Shown here: positions 10,201-17,770 of the stretch, piece after piece
Layout of the letters: each line of letters opens with the position of its first letter
Position numbering within the stretch: position 1 is the stretch's first letter
Assembly: GCA_903887375.1 (NCBI GenBank)
Contig: CAISPN010000094.1
Location: 1-64,000 of the forward strand
DNA length: 64,000 bases
Reading direction: 5' to 3'
Source of the DNA: an uncultured cyanobacterium
GTDB lineage: Bacteria > Cyanobacteriota > Cyanobacteriia > Cyanobacteriales > Microcystaceae
The notes under the pieces: model-generated
The model's database searches: none
What the model was told of the DNA's origin: nothing
The model's input: the letters and a program-made list of their open reading frames with translations, nothing else
Position numbers and translations under genes: made by a program

Positions 10201-10911
10201 AAAAAACCCCTTGATGTCATTCTGGCTACTAATATGCTCTCAGTTGGGGTAGATGTTAAAAGACTTGGTTTAATGGTCGTTTGCGGTCAGCCCAAAACTA
10301 CTTCAGAATATATTCAAGCTACCTCGAGGGTAGGGCGAAATTTTCCAGGTCTTGTGATTACGCTTTATAATTGGGCTCGTCCAAGAGATCTTTCACACTT
10401 TGAGAGCTTTGAGCATTACCATGCTACTTTTTATAAACAGGTCGAAGCTCTCTCGGTGACTCCTTTTTCTTATGGTTCACTTGATAGGGCATTAGCAGCT
10501 TTATTAGTAACCTTGGTTCGACATAAAGGCAATGAGTTTAATCAAAACAATTCACCGGGGCGCTTGAGTGAAGATCATCCCTATGTCAAAGCAGCATTTG
10601 AATCTATACTCAATCGAGCTAGAGTCACTCAATCACCAGAAGTATGTGAATATATCGCCAAAAAACTAGAAACCCTTCTTCAGCATTGGTTAGAAGAAGC
10701 TGGCACCCGTATTGGCGGGGCTACTCTCTGCTATCAACTACAGAATAACAAAGGTGGCACTTCGATACCTTTACTGCAAAATGCAGGTCAAGAAAGGCCT
10801 AGCCCATTTGCCTGCCTGAACTCTCTGCGCAATGTAGAACCAGGCTCTCAACTGATACTCAGCGATAAGACAGTATATGATGAGCCAGATCGAATCCCCC
10901 AGAAGATGTAA
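7246..10911 (+). CDS. drmA: DrmA-type (DISARM) superfamily 2 helicase, orphan
   Basis: 1221 residues. N-terminal segment with DLLGPVNGEYEE...RYLLGVIAPK (about 102-133), a beta-rich region, then a helicase core: Walker A FATGGGKTEAY (K535), a four-cysteine zinc knuckle starting CPWCG (C650, C653), Walker B-like QDELH (D784-H787), motif III STAT, and the C-terminal RecA domain ending in QATSRVGR (R1031) and YNWARPRDLSH. This order matches DrmA, the helicase of the DISARM anti-phage system, which works with DrmB (DUF1998) and usually DrmC and a methylase. None of these is next to it. It has its own terminator and likely its own promoter (TATAAT at 7226-7231). Family assignment is from motif memory; function when alone is unknown. 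Confidence 0.8.
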   Translation: MEKINLPRILPGSCNLEQLNEKIIKKQVSLDWSRVKKAQRSDLVKLLSGVRTEDPDYVTDILGLDDENIAPPILELLEDILSPKNPTPYQLRQEFQDALYRDLLGPVNGEYEEVLTPSNILDRYLLGVIAPKIRQKQDSELKEQDDESTPILLTDNNSEEGNSEPNNSLSNSLYPSSFGLTFSVERQVKAIQIKACWGQYQRVDSEIYFKDNGNPKRVWQRQPIKKVHTINLDNEKSDQWNIEADIYITFKIRKSGQGDWIITVFLVNGQKETKENRASSWLFQPELIINSADSDFPYPFIRKPLPKIPELDTLMKAELEQMNMLYRKQVEFAVGHGVSVKVGPKFDNRTNEVRTTFIPRYEVPRSDFPDEQKIPELKGLVLDMEVLAQSDISQLQRYLAPLPKAYRAWLELQQQQIPLLELEYQQSGENALNKCQESLSRLEKGILLLEQDPNAFEAFRLMNQAMSIQRSRSLYAERTRRGEKASISDFDLPKFRTWRLFQLAFILINLPGLSDVHHQDRAICDLLWFATGGGKTEAYLGLTTYTLAIRRLQKGLGYRDGEKGVAVLMRYTLRLLTLQQFQRATTLICALEVIRQQDPVKWGQEPFRIGLWVGQNTTPNRTEQSEEYLRSLPNKSNDKGTGSPHQLTNCPWCGSRIKPEENLKVESFAKGRARTLVYCSDPQEQCPFSFSHSPSEGLPIVVVDEEIYRLLPSLLISTVDKFARLPWQGEVQMLFGQVNGYCQRHGFRSGDTKDEDSHRKSGNLPAATTTSHLLLRPPDLIIQDELHLISGPLGTLVGIYETAVDELSSWQVEGQKVQPKVIASTATIRQAAQQVQSIFNRQVEVFPPQAIDIEDNFFSYQITPSAADPGRLYLGICAPGRRMKATIIRIYLAALSAGQLLYEKHGKISDPWMTLVGYFNSLRELGGTRRLVDDDIRTRLGQMKERDLANRRIVNFDELTSRKDSTEIPILLDQLEVPFDPESTDKKPLDVILATNMLSVGVDVKRLGLMVVCGQPKTTSEYIQATSRVGRNFPGLVITLYNWARPRDLSHFESFEHYHATFYKQVEALSVTPFSYGSLDRALAALLVTLVRHKGNEFNQNNSPGRLSEDHPYVKAAFESILNRARVTQSPEVCEYIAKKLETLLQHWLEEAGTRIGGATLCYQLQNNKGGTSIPLLQNAGQERPSPFACLNSLRNVEPGSQLILSDKTVYDEPDRIPQKM

Positions 10912-10913
10912 TC

Positions 10914-10950
10914 AAAGTTGCTGTAATAGTAAACCCAACTTTAATTTTTT
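10914..10950 (+). terminator. Terminator after the DrmA-like gene
   Basis: Perfect 7-bp stem AAAGTTG (10914-10920) with CAACTTT (10936-10942), followed by AATTTTTT. It sits three bases past the stop codon and argues that no partner gene is cotranscribed downstream. Confidence 0.65.
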
Positions 10951-11055
10951 CTATTTTTTGAGGCTCCCATAAGTTAATAGTTGTTGCAAAGATATATTGT
11001 AGTCTTTGTTACTAATCTAGAATGAATATATATCAACTTATCGAGAGGTAGGTCT

Positions 11056-11199
11056 ATGAATATCGTAAAAAGTTTTCAAAATTTAATAACTTCAGTTACT
11101 GAAGGCTTCGCTCGAATTTTCAAAGCTAGCGAGGATGACTATCCTAAAACAGGGGTTCAACCCTTTGAGGGCAAGACTGCTTCGCGCAAACATAGATAA
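11056..11199 (+). CDS. Small 47-residue protein
   Basis: ATG at 11056 follows a good ribosome binding site (GAGAGG, 11043-11048). The product has an amphipathic N-terminal half (SFQNLITSVTEGFARIF) and a charged tail with a DDYPKTGVQPFEG segment, ending KHR. A terminator hairpin begins five bases past the stop. Clean signals on both sides support a real gene. The sequence has the feel of short conserved cyanobacterial proteins, but I cannot name a family or function. Confidence 0.65.
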   Translation: MNIVKSFQNLITSVTEGFARIFKASEDDYPKTGVQPFEGKTASRKHR

Positions 11200-11204
11200 T
11201 TAAA

Positions 11205-11226
11205 AAAAGGGGGAAAACCCCCTTTT
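11205..11226. terminator. Bidirectional terminator hairpin
   Basis: Perfect 9-bp inverted repeat AAAAGGGGG (11205-11213), loop AAAA, CCCCCTTTT (11218-11226). It lies between the plus-strand 47-residue gene and the convergent minus-strand gene ending at 11232, so it can serve both. Confidence 0.8.
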
Positions 11227-11231
11227 ATATT

Positions 11232-11618
11232 TTATATATCAGAAGATGCTGATTGCCAATCAGGGCAAGATTCATCCGCTGTCCAACCGTAGGGATGAAT
11301 TCCACAGACAAGAAGCTGCTGGCTATAGATTTTGCCATGATAATTGCTACAGCCGCGACAGGCAGGATGGTAGTCGGCTGAAGGTTCAACTCTCGGATTG
11401 AGAAAATCATCAAGGAATTCACTATTTTCTGGAGGATAAATACCAGTATCTATAAATCCCATAAACTCCTGCCAGAAGACATCTAGATCATTGACCAAGA
11501 TGTTTTGCAGTTCCTGAGTTAATTCTTCAAATCCTTCTGTGACTTCTTGTACAAAAAAAGTGGCGTCTTTAGTCAAATTTTCTACAAGATTTGTCAGTTC
11601 TTTTTGCCAGTCTTCCAT
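11232..11618 (-). CDS. Conserved cyanobacterial-type cysteine-containing protein
   Basis: 128 residues. The N-terminal half is helical and acidic (about 1-60). The C-terminal half carries the pattern YHPACRGCSNYHG, then LLVCGIHPYGW and ESCPDW, giving CxxC plus two further cysteines and several histidines that could bind a metal. I have the impression that this C-terminal block is common in cyanobacterial hypothetical proteins, but function is unknown. It is cotranscribed with the upstream phasin-like gene (23-base gap). Confidence 0.75.
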   Translation of the reverse strand: MEDWQKELTNLVENLTKDATFFVQEVTEGFEELTQELQNILVNDLDVFWQEFMGFIDTGIYPPENSEFLDDFLNPRVEPSADYHPACRGCSNYHGKIYSQQLLVCGIHPYGWTADESCPDWQSASSDI

Positions 11619-11641
11619 AAGATACCCTATTAATATTATTT

Positions 11642-12013
11642 TTACTGTTGATTATTAAGATCTCGCAGTTCTTTTTGTAAGGCTTGAACTCTCTTTTTGA
11701 GCTCGTCAACCTCTTCATCTTCCCCTTCTATGACAATTTCAATTTGTCTAGGACTCTCAGTAGAGTTATTTGATTGTGATGATTGTGCTACAGGATTTTG
11801 GGCATTATTGAGAATCTCTTCAACAAAACGTCTTGCTTCATCAACATTCATTTCACCGCGTTTGACCATTTCGTCTGCTAGTTTTTGTGACTGTTGTCGT
11901 AATTCTTGAAAAACGCTACCAGCTCTTTGTGTCGCAAAATTAGCAACTCCAACTCCAAAGTAAACAGCCTTTTGGACTATATCACTCAAACCCAATTTCT
12001 TATCGTCAGTCAT
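11642..12013 (-). CDS. Phasin-like coiled-coil protein
   Basis: 123 residues. An N-terminal helix (LGLSDIVQKAVYFGVGVANFATQ) is followed by a helical segment rich in Gln and charged residues, a low-complexity Ser/Asn linker (about 75-88), and a C-terminal acidic region ending in a heptad coiled coil (VDELKKRVQALQKELRDL). Similar cyanobacterial proteins are annotated as phasin family, that is, helical surface proteins of polyhydroxyalkanoate granules. No PHA synthase is visible nearby, so the name is only structural. Confidence 0.7.
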   Translation of the reverse strand: MTDDKKLGLSDIVQKAVYFGVGVANFATQRAGSVFQELRQQSQKLADEMVKRGEMNVDEARRFVEEILNNAQNPVAQSSQSNNSTESPRQIEIVIEGEDEEVDELKKRVQALQKELRDLNNQQ

Positions 12014-12109
12014 AAAAGGGGCTATTGTCTATATTCAGTGCTTTTTTTCAGGATAACATATGAGCTTCAAGTAGCAAATCCAGTCTCTAGAGTCTGCTAT
12101 ATTGCTAAA

Positions 12110-12649
12110 ATGTTACATCAATCAACTTTTTTGAAAATAATGAAAATAGTACATTCGTTGATCCATGAAATCAAGGAGCTCTCAGGTAGAGCAATCTATT
12201 TTATGATCTGTTTCTCTTTGATTCTCCTGATTTTAAAGCTCATACTAGATCGATATTACATTGATATAATTATTTGGCCTAAGATATTACTTGGTTCTTT
12301 TATTGCTTCCAAGGCGACTTTTGTAGTTGACAAAACTGGCATAGCTAAAAATAATCTCAATAGAGCCCGCTATATTAATGTTCTATCTAAAACCTTTTTT
12401 TATACTCTAATGTCGATATATGTCATAATAATCGAGTCGTTTCTCAAAAGTCTGGTTCATACCAAAAATATTTTCACAGCTTTAGATACTGCATTTACTG
12501 AAAATTTCAACAACCAAACTTTAGCAGTAGCTATATTTTTATTTGCTATTTTTTTAATTTACAATATCATCAACGAAATAGATTCATACTTAGGAGGAAA
12601 AAAGCTCAAGCAATTCTTTTTTAGTAATCCCCGAAAAGAGAATATATAA
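12110..12649 (+). CDS. Four-helix membrane protein of unknown function
   Basis: From ATG 12110 about 179 residues (alternative ATG at 12140); upstream in-frame codons run antisense through the phasin-like gene and are probably not used. Hydrophobic segments: AIYFMICFSLILLILKLIL, IIIWPKILLGSFIASKATFVV, FFYTLMSIYVIIIESF and LAVAIFLFAIFLIYNII. The charged patch VDKTGIAKNNLNRARYINVLSK lies between the second and third. No family recognised. It ends four bases before alr, so it is probably cotranscribed with it. Confidence 0.65.
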   Translation: MLHQSTFLKIMKIVHSLIHEIKELSGRAIYFMICFSLILLILKLILDRYYIDIIIWPKILLGSFIASKATFVVDKTGIAKNNLNRARYINVLSKTFFYTLMSIYVIIIESFLKSLVHTKNIFTALDTAFTENFNNQTLAVAIFLFAIFLIYNIINEIDSYLGGKKLKQFFFSNPRKENI

Positions 12650-12653
12650 ATAA

Positions 12654-13793
12654 ATGACCCAAGAACTTTGTCGCCATAGAGCCTGGGTGGAAATAGACCA
12701 CCAGGCTATTGCCCATAATGTTGGAGAAATCAAAAAAATGCTCTCTCCGAATACTCAACTGATGGCAGTAATCAAAGCCGATGCTTACGGCCATGGTGCA
12801 ACTTCTATAGCTAAAACTCTTTTAGCTCAAGGTGTTTCCCGCCTGGCTATTGCTACTTTATCTGAGGGAATAGAGTTAAGAGAAGCGGCAATAGAATCTC
12901 CCATTTTAGTCTTAGGAGCGCTCAATACAGCAGAAGAATTAGAAACATTGCTTTATTGGGGATTAGAACCTACTCTTTGTAGCCTACAACAGGCTTTTGT
13001 TTTTTCGCAAACAGCCCAGCAACAGAAGGCTATATTGCCAGTTCATGTAAAAATTGATACTGGTATGTCTAGATTAGGAATAGCGCCTGAAAATACCTTG
13101 GATTTTGTGCGCTTAATTGAATCTTTACCCGCTTTAAAACTCTCTAGTCTTTATTCTCACTTTGCCACTGCTGATGATCCCAACAGCACTATAATGTATC
13201 TCCAGAAATCTCATTTTGAACAAGCTATTCAAAGCTTAACCAAAGCCCAGATAGAAATTCCCACACTTCATATTGCCAATTCTGCCGCTACCCTTAGCGA
13301 TTCTAATCTTCACTATGATCTAGTCAGAGTTGGACTTTCTCTCTATGGACTCTATCCAGCAAATCATTTACAATCCAAAATTTCCTTAGCTGCCGCTCTA
13401 CAAGTTAAAGCCAGAATCACGCAACTTAAGTGGATTAAAGCGGGTACAGGCATCAGTTACGGTCATCAATTTATCAGTAATAGACCTATGCAAATTGCCA
13501 CAGTTGGTATAGGTTATGCCGATGGGGTTCCTCGCAATCTCTCCAATCGCCTAAAAGTTTTGCTGAGGGGCCAATGGATAAAACAGATTGGTAATATCAC
13601 CATGGATCAATTAATGTTAGATGTTACAGAACTAGAAAATATAGAAATAGGAGAAGTTGTAACTTTAATAGGAAGCCAGGGAAATTTGAGTATCTCTGCT
13701 CAAGATTGGGCAGAGCAATTAGGAACTATATCCTGGGAAATTCTCTGCGGTTTTAAACATCGTCTGCCTAGGGTTAATTTACTGGCGGATTAA
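12654..13793 (+). CDS. alr: Alanine racemase
   Basis: PLP enzyme that makes D-alanine for peptidoglycan. The cofactor lysine lies in MAVIKADAYGHGA near residue 40. The N-terminal TIM barrel (KIDTGMSRLG and the SLYSHFATAD region) is followed by the C-terminal beta domain with the catalytic tyrosine in GIGYADGVPRNLS and the usual GNITMDQLMLDVT motif. 379 residues is standard. Its last 20 bases overlap the 3' end of the convergent gene at 13774, and it follows the membrane protein gene by four bases. Confidence 0.97.
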   Translation: MTQELCRHRAWVEIDHQAIAHNVGEIKKMLSPNTQLMAVIKADAYGHGATSIAKTLLAQGVSRLAIATLSEGIELREAAIESPILVLGALNTAEELETLLYWGLEPTLCSLQQAFVFSQTAQQQKAILPVHVKIDTGMSRLGIAPENTLDFVRLIESLPALKLSSLYSHFATADDPNSTIMYLQKSHFEQAIQSLTKAQIEIPTLHIANSAATLSDSNLHYDLVRVGLSLYGLYPANHLQSKISLAAALQVKARITQLKWIKAGTGISYGHQFISNRPMQIATVGIGYADGVPRNLSNRLKVLLRGQWIKQIGNITMDQLMLDVTELENIEIGEVVTLIGSQGNLSISAQDWAEQLGTISWEILCGFKHRLPRVNLLAD

Positions 13794-14562
13794 ATTTATC
13801 GTACCAAAGTGCACGCCAGGCAGCTTGAGATTTAGCTATTGTTAATTCCTGTTCAGTTTTTTTATAGATCTGGGCTATATTTTTTAATTGTTCATAATAT
13901 GAGCGAATTTGTCGATGCTCTCGTTCTATTGTGGGGTTATTGAATTCTAATTGAGCCAATTTTAAATTCACTACGATGATATTGCTAATTTTTGGCTCTT
14001 TATTTTCCAAAAGAGATTCATCACTAGCTATGATTAAATGCACTAAGCTATTGTAGCCATTTAAACTTGGAGAATCTGCCTGGTTTTCTAGAATTTTGGG
14101 AGGAATATTTTCGGGAAAGATTTCTAGCTCCATAAAATATTGATTGAGCAGATTAGAATAGTGAATAAAAACTTGGTGAATTTTATGTTCCACATTGTTT
14201 GACCACATGAGTAATTCCTGTGGTTTTTTGAAATTTGCTAAATATTCACTATCTTGTATGGTTTTACTAGGTTCATTATTAGAGAAATCTAGGGCATTAT
14301 TGAGTCTGTTTTCTATACTGTTAGCGTAGTTACGGATCTGCTCTTGTAGTTGTTGTCTTTGGTTAGTTGTGAGTTCGAGAAAACGCTGAGGATAAATCTC
14401 AGTACATACCTGGTAGCTAACAAGAATTATTTCTCCTCTAGCCAAGTGACTTAAAATATCCAAATATTGTTGATATTTTTGAGAGAAAGTTAAGGCAAAT
14501 TCAGATATTTGTTTTTCTAAATCAGCTAGATCTTTTTCCAGCTGTTGAATAGATTTAGTCAT
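13774..14562 (-). CDS. Coiled-coil protein of unknown function
   Basis: 262 residues, almost entirely helical. Coiled-coil heptads are seen at the N terminus (IQQLEKDLADLEKQISEF) and near the C terminus (REHRQIRSYYEQLKNIAQIYKKTEQELTIAKS). No signal peptide, membrane segment or catalytic motif is visible. It ends AAWRALWYDKFNPPVN. Convergent with alr, with a 20-base overlap of the coding ends. Family not recognised. Confidence 0.65.
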   Translation of the reverse strand: MTKSIQQLEKDLADLEKQISEFALTFSQKYQQYLDILSHLARGEIILVSYQVCTEIYPQRFLELTTNQRQQLQEQIRNYANSIENRLNNALDFSNNEPSKTIQDSEYLANFKKPQELLMWSNNVEHKIHQVFIHYSNLLNQYFMELEIFPENIPPKILENQADSPSLNGYNSLVHLIIASDESLLENKEPKISNIIVVNLKLAQLEFNNPTIEREHRQIRSYYEQLKNIAQIYKKTEQELTIAKSQAAWRALWYDKFNPPVN

Positions 14563-14591
14563 AAATTGCCAGCAACAAATTTAAATTATAT

Positions 14592-14638
14592 AAAAAACAA
14601 AAGGCAAAAGAGAGAGCATAAACTCTACCTTTGCCTTT
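14592..14638 (-). terminator. Terminator of the rpsB-tsf operon
   Basis: Stem AAAGGCAAAAG (14600-14610) with CTTTGCCTTT (14629-14638), extended by an inner AGAG/CTCT pair. On the minus strand it is followed by a TTTTGTTTTTT tract. It lies 26 bases past the tsf stop. Confidence 0.85.
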
Positions 14639-14663
14639 ACTCTATAGTACCAGATAGATAGGA

Positions 14664-15323
14664 TTATACTTGTCCGATCTGCGCTGCTACTTCTTCAGCA
14701 AAATTGTTTTCTTCTTTAGCTATACCCTCTCCCAAAACAAAACGAACAAAACGACGTACTTGAATATTTTCGCCTAAATGTGCAATGGTTTGTTTGAGCA
14801 GTTCTTCAATAGTAATTGTCTGATCCTTGATATAGGGTTGATTGAGAAGACATACCTCGCCTAGTCGCTTTTCAATTCGACCTTGAACAATCTTTTCTCT
14901 GATGTCTTTGGGTTTTTTAGCTAGATCCTCTCTGCCCATTTCTATCTCTTTTTCTTTTTCGACAAATTCACTCGGAATATCATCTACTTTGACATATTCG
15001 ACATTAGGGCAGGCTGCTATTTGCATAGCAATATTTTGCACGAGATCTTTGAACTCTTGGTTGCGAGCAACAAAGTCAGTCTGACAGTTAACTTCAACTA
15101 GAACACCAATTCTAGATCCTGTATGAATATAGCTGCCAACGAGCCCTTCCGATGTAGTACGACCAGCCTTTTTACCGGCTGAAGCTATACCTTTTTGGCG
15201 TAACCATTCTGCAGCTTTCTCTAAATCTCCTCCAGTTTCTTTGAGAGCTTTTTTGCAATCCATCATACCTGCGCTAGTCTTATCACGCAGTTCTTTTACT
15301 AATTGTGCTGAGATTTCAGACAT
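14664..15323 (-). CDS. tsf: Translation elongation factor Ts
   Basis: Nucleotide exchange factor for EF-Tu. The N-terminal UBA-like domain with [20 protein letters not shown] is followed by the core with [17 protein letters not shown]-type sequence. At 219 residues this is the short cyanobacterial/plastid form, which lacks the second half of the E. coli core. It lies 33 bases downstream of rpsB in the classical rpsB-tsf operon. Confidence 0.97.
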   Translation of the reverse strand: MSEISAQLVKELRDKTSAGMMDCKKALKETGGDLEKAAEWLRQKGIASAGKKAGRTTSEGLVGSYIHTGSRIGVLVEVNCQTDFVARNQEFKDLVQNIAMQIAACPNVEYVKVDDIPSEFVEKEKEIEMGREDLAKKPKDIREKIVQGRIEKRLGEVCLLNQPYIKDQTITIEELLKQTIAHLGENIQVRRFVRFVLGEGIAKEENNFAEEVAAQIGQV

Positions 15324-15356
15324 AATTTCTTTTCCTAGTATTGCAATAGAATTATC

Positions 15357-16148
15357 TTAGTTTTCTTCATCTTCTGGATCACTGTAATTACCAGAGAGGG
15401 CTTCTTCTTCGTGCTCCTCGTAATCCTCATATTGATCATCTAGATCAATGGTATGTCCTTCACCGCTGATTTGATGACCTTGGGCAATCGCATCTGCCAA
15501 TTTACCAACTATCAGTTTAATAGAACGGATAGCATCGTCATTTGCCGGAATCGGGACATCAGCCAAGCCGGGATCACAATTGGTATCTAGCAGAGAAATT
15601 ATGGGAATTCCGAGTTTTTGACATTCTTGGATGGCATTGTACTCTCTACGCTGATCGACTACGAGCACCACATCGGGTAGTCGTCGCATGTTTTTGATGC
15701 CACCTAGATATTTACGAAGTCTTGAGAGTTCTCTTCTTAAGACGGAAGCTTCTTTTTTGGGTCTTTTCTCAATGCCGCCACTTTCTTCCATGCTCTCAAG
15801 CTCTTTTAATCTTTCAACTCTTCCTTTGATGGTTTCCCAATTAGTGAGCATTCCACCTAACCAGCGCTGATTGACATAGTTGGCACCACAGCGAGAAGCT
15901 TCTTGAGCAATAATGCCAGCAGCTTGGCGCTTGGTACCTATAAATAAAAAGCGTTTGCCTTCTTCAGAGGATTGGCGGACATATTCATAAGCATCTTCTA
16001 TGAGCTGGGCAGTTTGAACCAAGTCGATTATATGCACCCCGTTGCGCGCTGCATAAATGTAAGGGGCCATTTTAGGATTCCATCGACGAGTTTGGTGCCC
16101 AAAGTGAACTCCAGACTCTAATAGTTCATTTAGAGTGATTACTGACAT
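15357..16148 (-). CDS. rpsB: 30S ribosomal protein S2
   Basis: 263 residues beginning [22 protein letters not shown], with the [12 protein letters not shown] and [15 protein letters not shown] signatures of S2. It carries an acidic C-terminal extension ([26 protein letters not shown]) beyond the usual core. A Shine-Dalgarno AGGAG precedes the start. Transcribed ahead of tsf, with a hairpin leader just upstream. Confidence 0.98.
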   Translation of the reverse strand: MSVITLNELLESGVHFGHQTRRWNPKMAPYIYAARNGVHIIDLVQTAQLIEDAYEYVRQSSEEGKRFLFIGTKRQAAGIIAQEASRCGANYVNQRWLGGMLTNWETIKGRVERLKELESMEESGGIEKRPKKEASVLRRELSRLRKYLGGIKNMRRLPDVVLVVDQRREYNAIQECQKLGIPIISLLDTNCDPGLADVPIPANDDAIRSIKLIVGKLADAIAQGHQISGEGHTIDLDDQYEDYEEHEEEALSGNYSDPEDEEN

Positions 16149-16174
16149 TTTTTCTCCTGTTCGGGTTTAACATT

Positions 16175-16220
16175 CATCCAGGGACTTTCTTAACTGAAAG
16201 ACCCGTACGTTGCCTGGATG
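16175..16220 (-). promoter_or_regulatory. Hairpin in the rpsB mRNA leader
   Basis: CATCCAGG (16175-16182) can pair with CCTGGATG (16213-16220). Nested inside, GGGACTTTC (16181-16189) can pair with GAAAGACCC (16196-16204) except for the central A/A. The two pairings share bases 16181-16182, so the structures could be alternatives or could stack. It ends 26 bases before the rpsB start, next to the ribosome binding site. S2 operons in other bacteria are autoregulated by S2 binding to such leaders; that role here is inferred. Confidence 0.5.
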
Positions 16221-16261
16221 TGTGATTTTTTGACAACCTTACCACTTTAGCATAGAGAGAT

Positions 16262-16292
16262 AATATAAATTACTGAAGAAATTTTGTGTCAA
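16262..16292 (-). promoter_or_regulatory. Candidate sigma-70 type promoter of rpsB-tsf
   Basis: On the minus strand, a perfect TTGACA (plus-strand 16287-16292) is followed after 17 bases by TTTATA (16264-16269), or after 19 by TATATT (16262-16267). Transcription would start around 16255 and include the leader hairpin. Confidence 0.55.
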
Positions 16293-16339
16293 AGTGTTGC
16301 TATTGTTTGTAATGAGCGTTAATAACCAAGAAAATCTCT

Positions 16340-16591
16340 ATGCCTAGACAAGCAGATGAATATGCTATTTTCCTCTTTCTGGCCAATGGGCACCGTGAGG
16401 AGGTTCGTTTTGCTACCATACAAGATTTTCAAAAATGGTATAGCAATGAATTAGTCCCCAGATATGACTCCCAAGAGTTTATCAATGTCCCTATCAAAAA
16501 TATTCAGGGAGAATATATGGTCTTACGTCCTGCCAGTGTGATGGCGATTCGAATAGAACCGGTCTTTTTTGGTAGTATAGATCGCACTTAA
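16340..16591 (+). CDS. Small conserved-type protein (83 residues)
   Basis: Small soluble protein with an alpha/beta pattern: AIFLFLANGHREEVRFATIQDFQKWYSNEL, then VPIKNIQGEYMVLRPASVMAIRIEPVF. It has no membrane segment. I do not recognise the family, but composition, an ATG start and the nine-base gap to mltA on the same strand support it as a real first gene of a short operon. Confidence 0.7.
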   Translation: MPRQADEYAIFLFLANGHREEVRFATIQDFQKWYSNELVPRYDSQEFINVPIKNIQGEYMVLRPASVMAIRIEPVFFGSIDRT

Positions 16592-16600
16592 TAAAAAAAT

Positions 16601-17767
16601 ATGAAAACAACTAATATATTATTGTCTCTAATGCTAGCTTTTGGAATATCAACAGTTCCAGCTTTAAAGATCAATAGTCAAGGCTATGTTTTAGAAAAGA
16701 TTAATCCTCAAAATGTAGATTTAGGGTTAGATGAGCGAATTTGGCAAAGCAAGCAAGATAGATTATCTCTTGTTCAAGCTATAGATAGATCTTTGAGTTA
16801 TATCAAAAGTGAGAAAGCTAGCAAAGACTATCGCGATTACCCAATACCAGGGATTACCCAAGAAAGGGTTCTTCAATCGCTGCTGAGGTTTCGCACTCTT
16901 TTACTTAAGAGTAATAATCCTCAAGAATTTAGCACTGCCATTAACAATGAATTTGTTCTTTATCAATCTGTAGGCAAAGATCCCCAAAAGACCGTCATTT
17001 TTACAGGTTATTTCCAACCAGTTTATCAAGGTAGCTTGAGTCCTTCAGCAATATATCGCTATCCAATTTATAAAAAACCCAAAAATTTTGCTAGCTGGCC
17101 TGTTCCTCACCCTACAAGAGTACAGCTACAAGGGAAAGATGGTCTCTCAGATAAAAATCATCTTCTCTCTGGCTCTGAGTTAGTATGGCTGCCCAGCCGG
17201 ATGGAAGCCTATTTAGTTGAAATTCAAGGTTCTGCTACGATCAAATTACCCAATGGTAAATATATGTCTGTAGGCTTTGATGGTGGTACGGATTATCCAT
17301 ATGTCAGCATCGGCAAGCTGCTCGTACAAGATAAAGTACTTCAACCCAATCAGGTTTCTTTAGCTAAGGTTGTCAGTTATCTCAATCTTCATCCAGATAT
17401 TGAAAATGAGTATATTTCTCGAAATAATCGCTTTATTTTCTTTCGTGAGACTCGCAATGGGGATCCCCAAGGCTCTATTGGTGTGCCTATCACTGCTGAG
17501 CGTTCTATTGCCACAGATAAATCCTTGATGCCACCGGGAGCTCTTGCCTTGATTCATACCCAAATTCCCCAGATTGAAGGTGGGAAAATTGTCACCCCTC
17601 AAGTCAGTAGATACGTTCTAGACCAGGACACAGGAAGTGCCATCAAAGGTCCTGCCAGAGTGGATATTTTTATGGGTATAGGTAAAGTAGCTGGAGATAA
17701 AGCCGGCATGATCAAATACCCCGGACAACTTTACTATCTCTTACTCAAAAATCAGTTTAATTCTTAA
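16601..17767 (+). CDS. mltA: Membrane-bound lytic murein transglycosylase A (MltA family)
   Basis: Cleaves peptidoglycan glycan strands to anhydro-muropeptides in the periplasm. N-terminal signal segment (ILLSLMLAFGISTVPAL). The MltA barrel domain has TGYFQPVYQGS and the FDGGTDYPYVSIGKLL motif. The C-terminal 3D domain contains RYVLDQDTGSAIKGPARVDIF and GIGKVAGDKAG, which carry the catalytic aspartates. 388 residues fits. Three bases separate it from the secreted glycosidase-like gene downstream, suggesting cotranscription and a cell-wall or extracellular context. Confidence 0.93.
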   Translation: MKTTNILLSLMLAFGISTVPALKINSQGYVLEKINPQNVDLGLDERIWQSKQDRLSLVQAIDRSLSYIKSEKASKDYRDYPIPGITQERVLQSLLRFRTLLLKSNNPQEFSTAINNEFVLYQSVGKDPQKTVIFTGYFQPVYQGSLSPSAIYRYPIYKKPKNFASWPVPHPTRVQLQGKDGLSDKNHLLSGSELVWLPSRMEAYLVEIQGSATIKLPNGKYMSVGFDGGTDYPYVSIGKLLVQDKVLQPNQVSLAKVVSYLNLHPDIENEYISRNNRFIFFRETRNGDPQGSIGVPITAERSIATDKSLMPPGALALIHTQIPQIEGGKIVTPQVSRYVLDQDTGSAIKGPARVDIFMGIGKVAGDKAGMIKYPGQLYYLLLKNQFNS

Positions 17768-17770
17768 TTT

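Noticed and set aside
7246-11618. A complete DISARM defence locus
   Set aside because: Only the helicase is present. No DUF1998, phospholipase D-type or methylase gene lies on either side, and a terminator closes the helicase gene.
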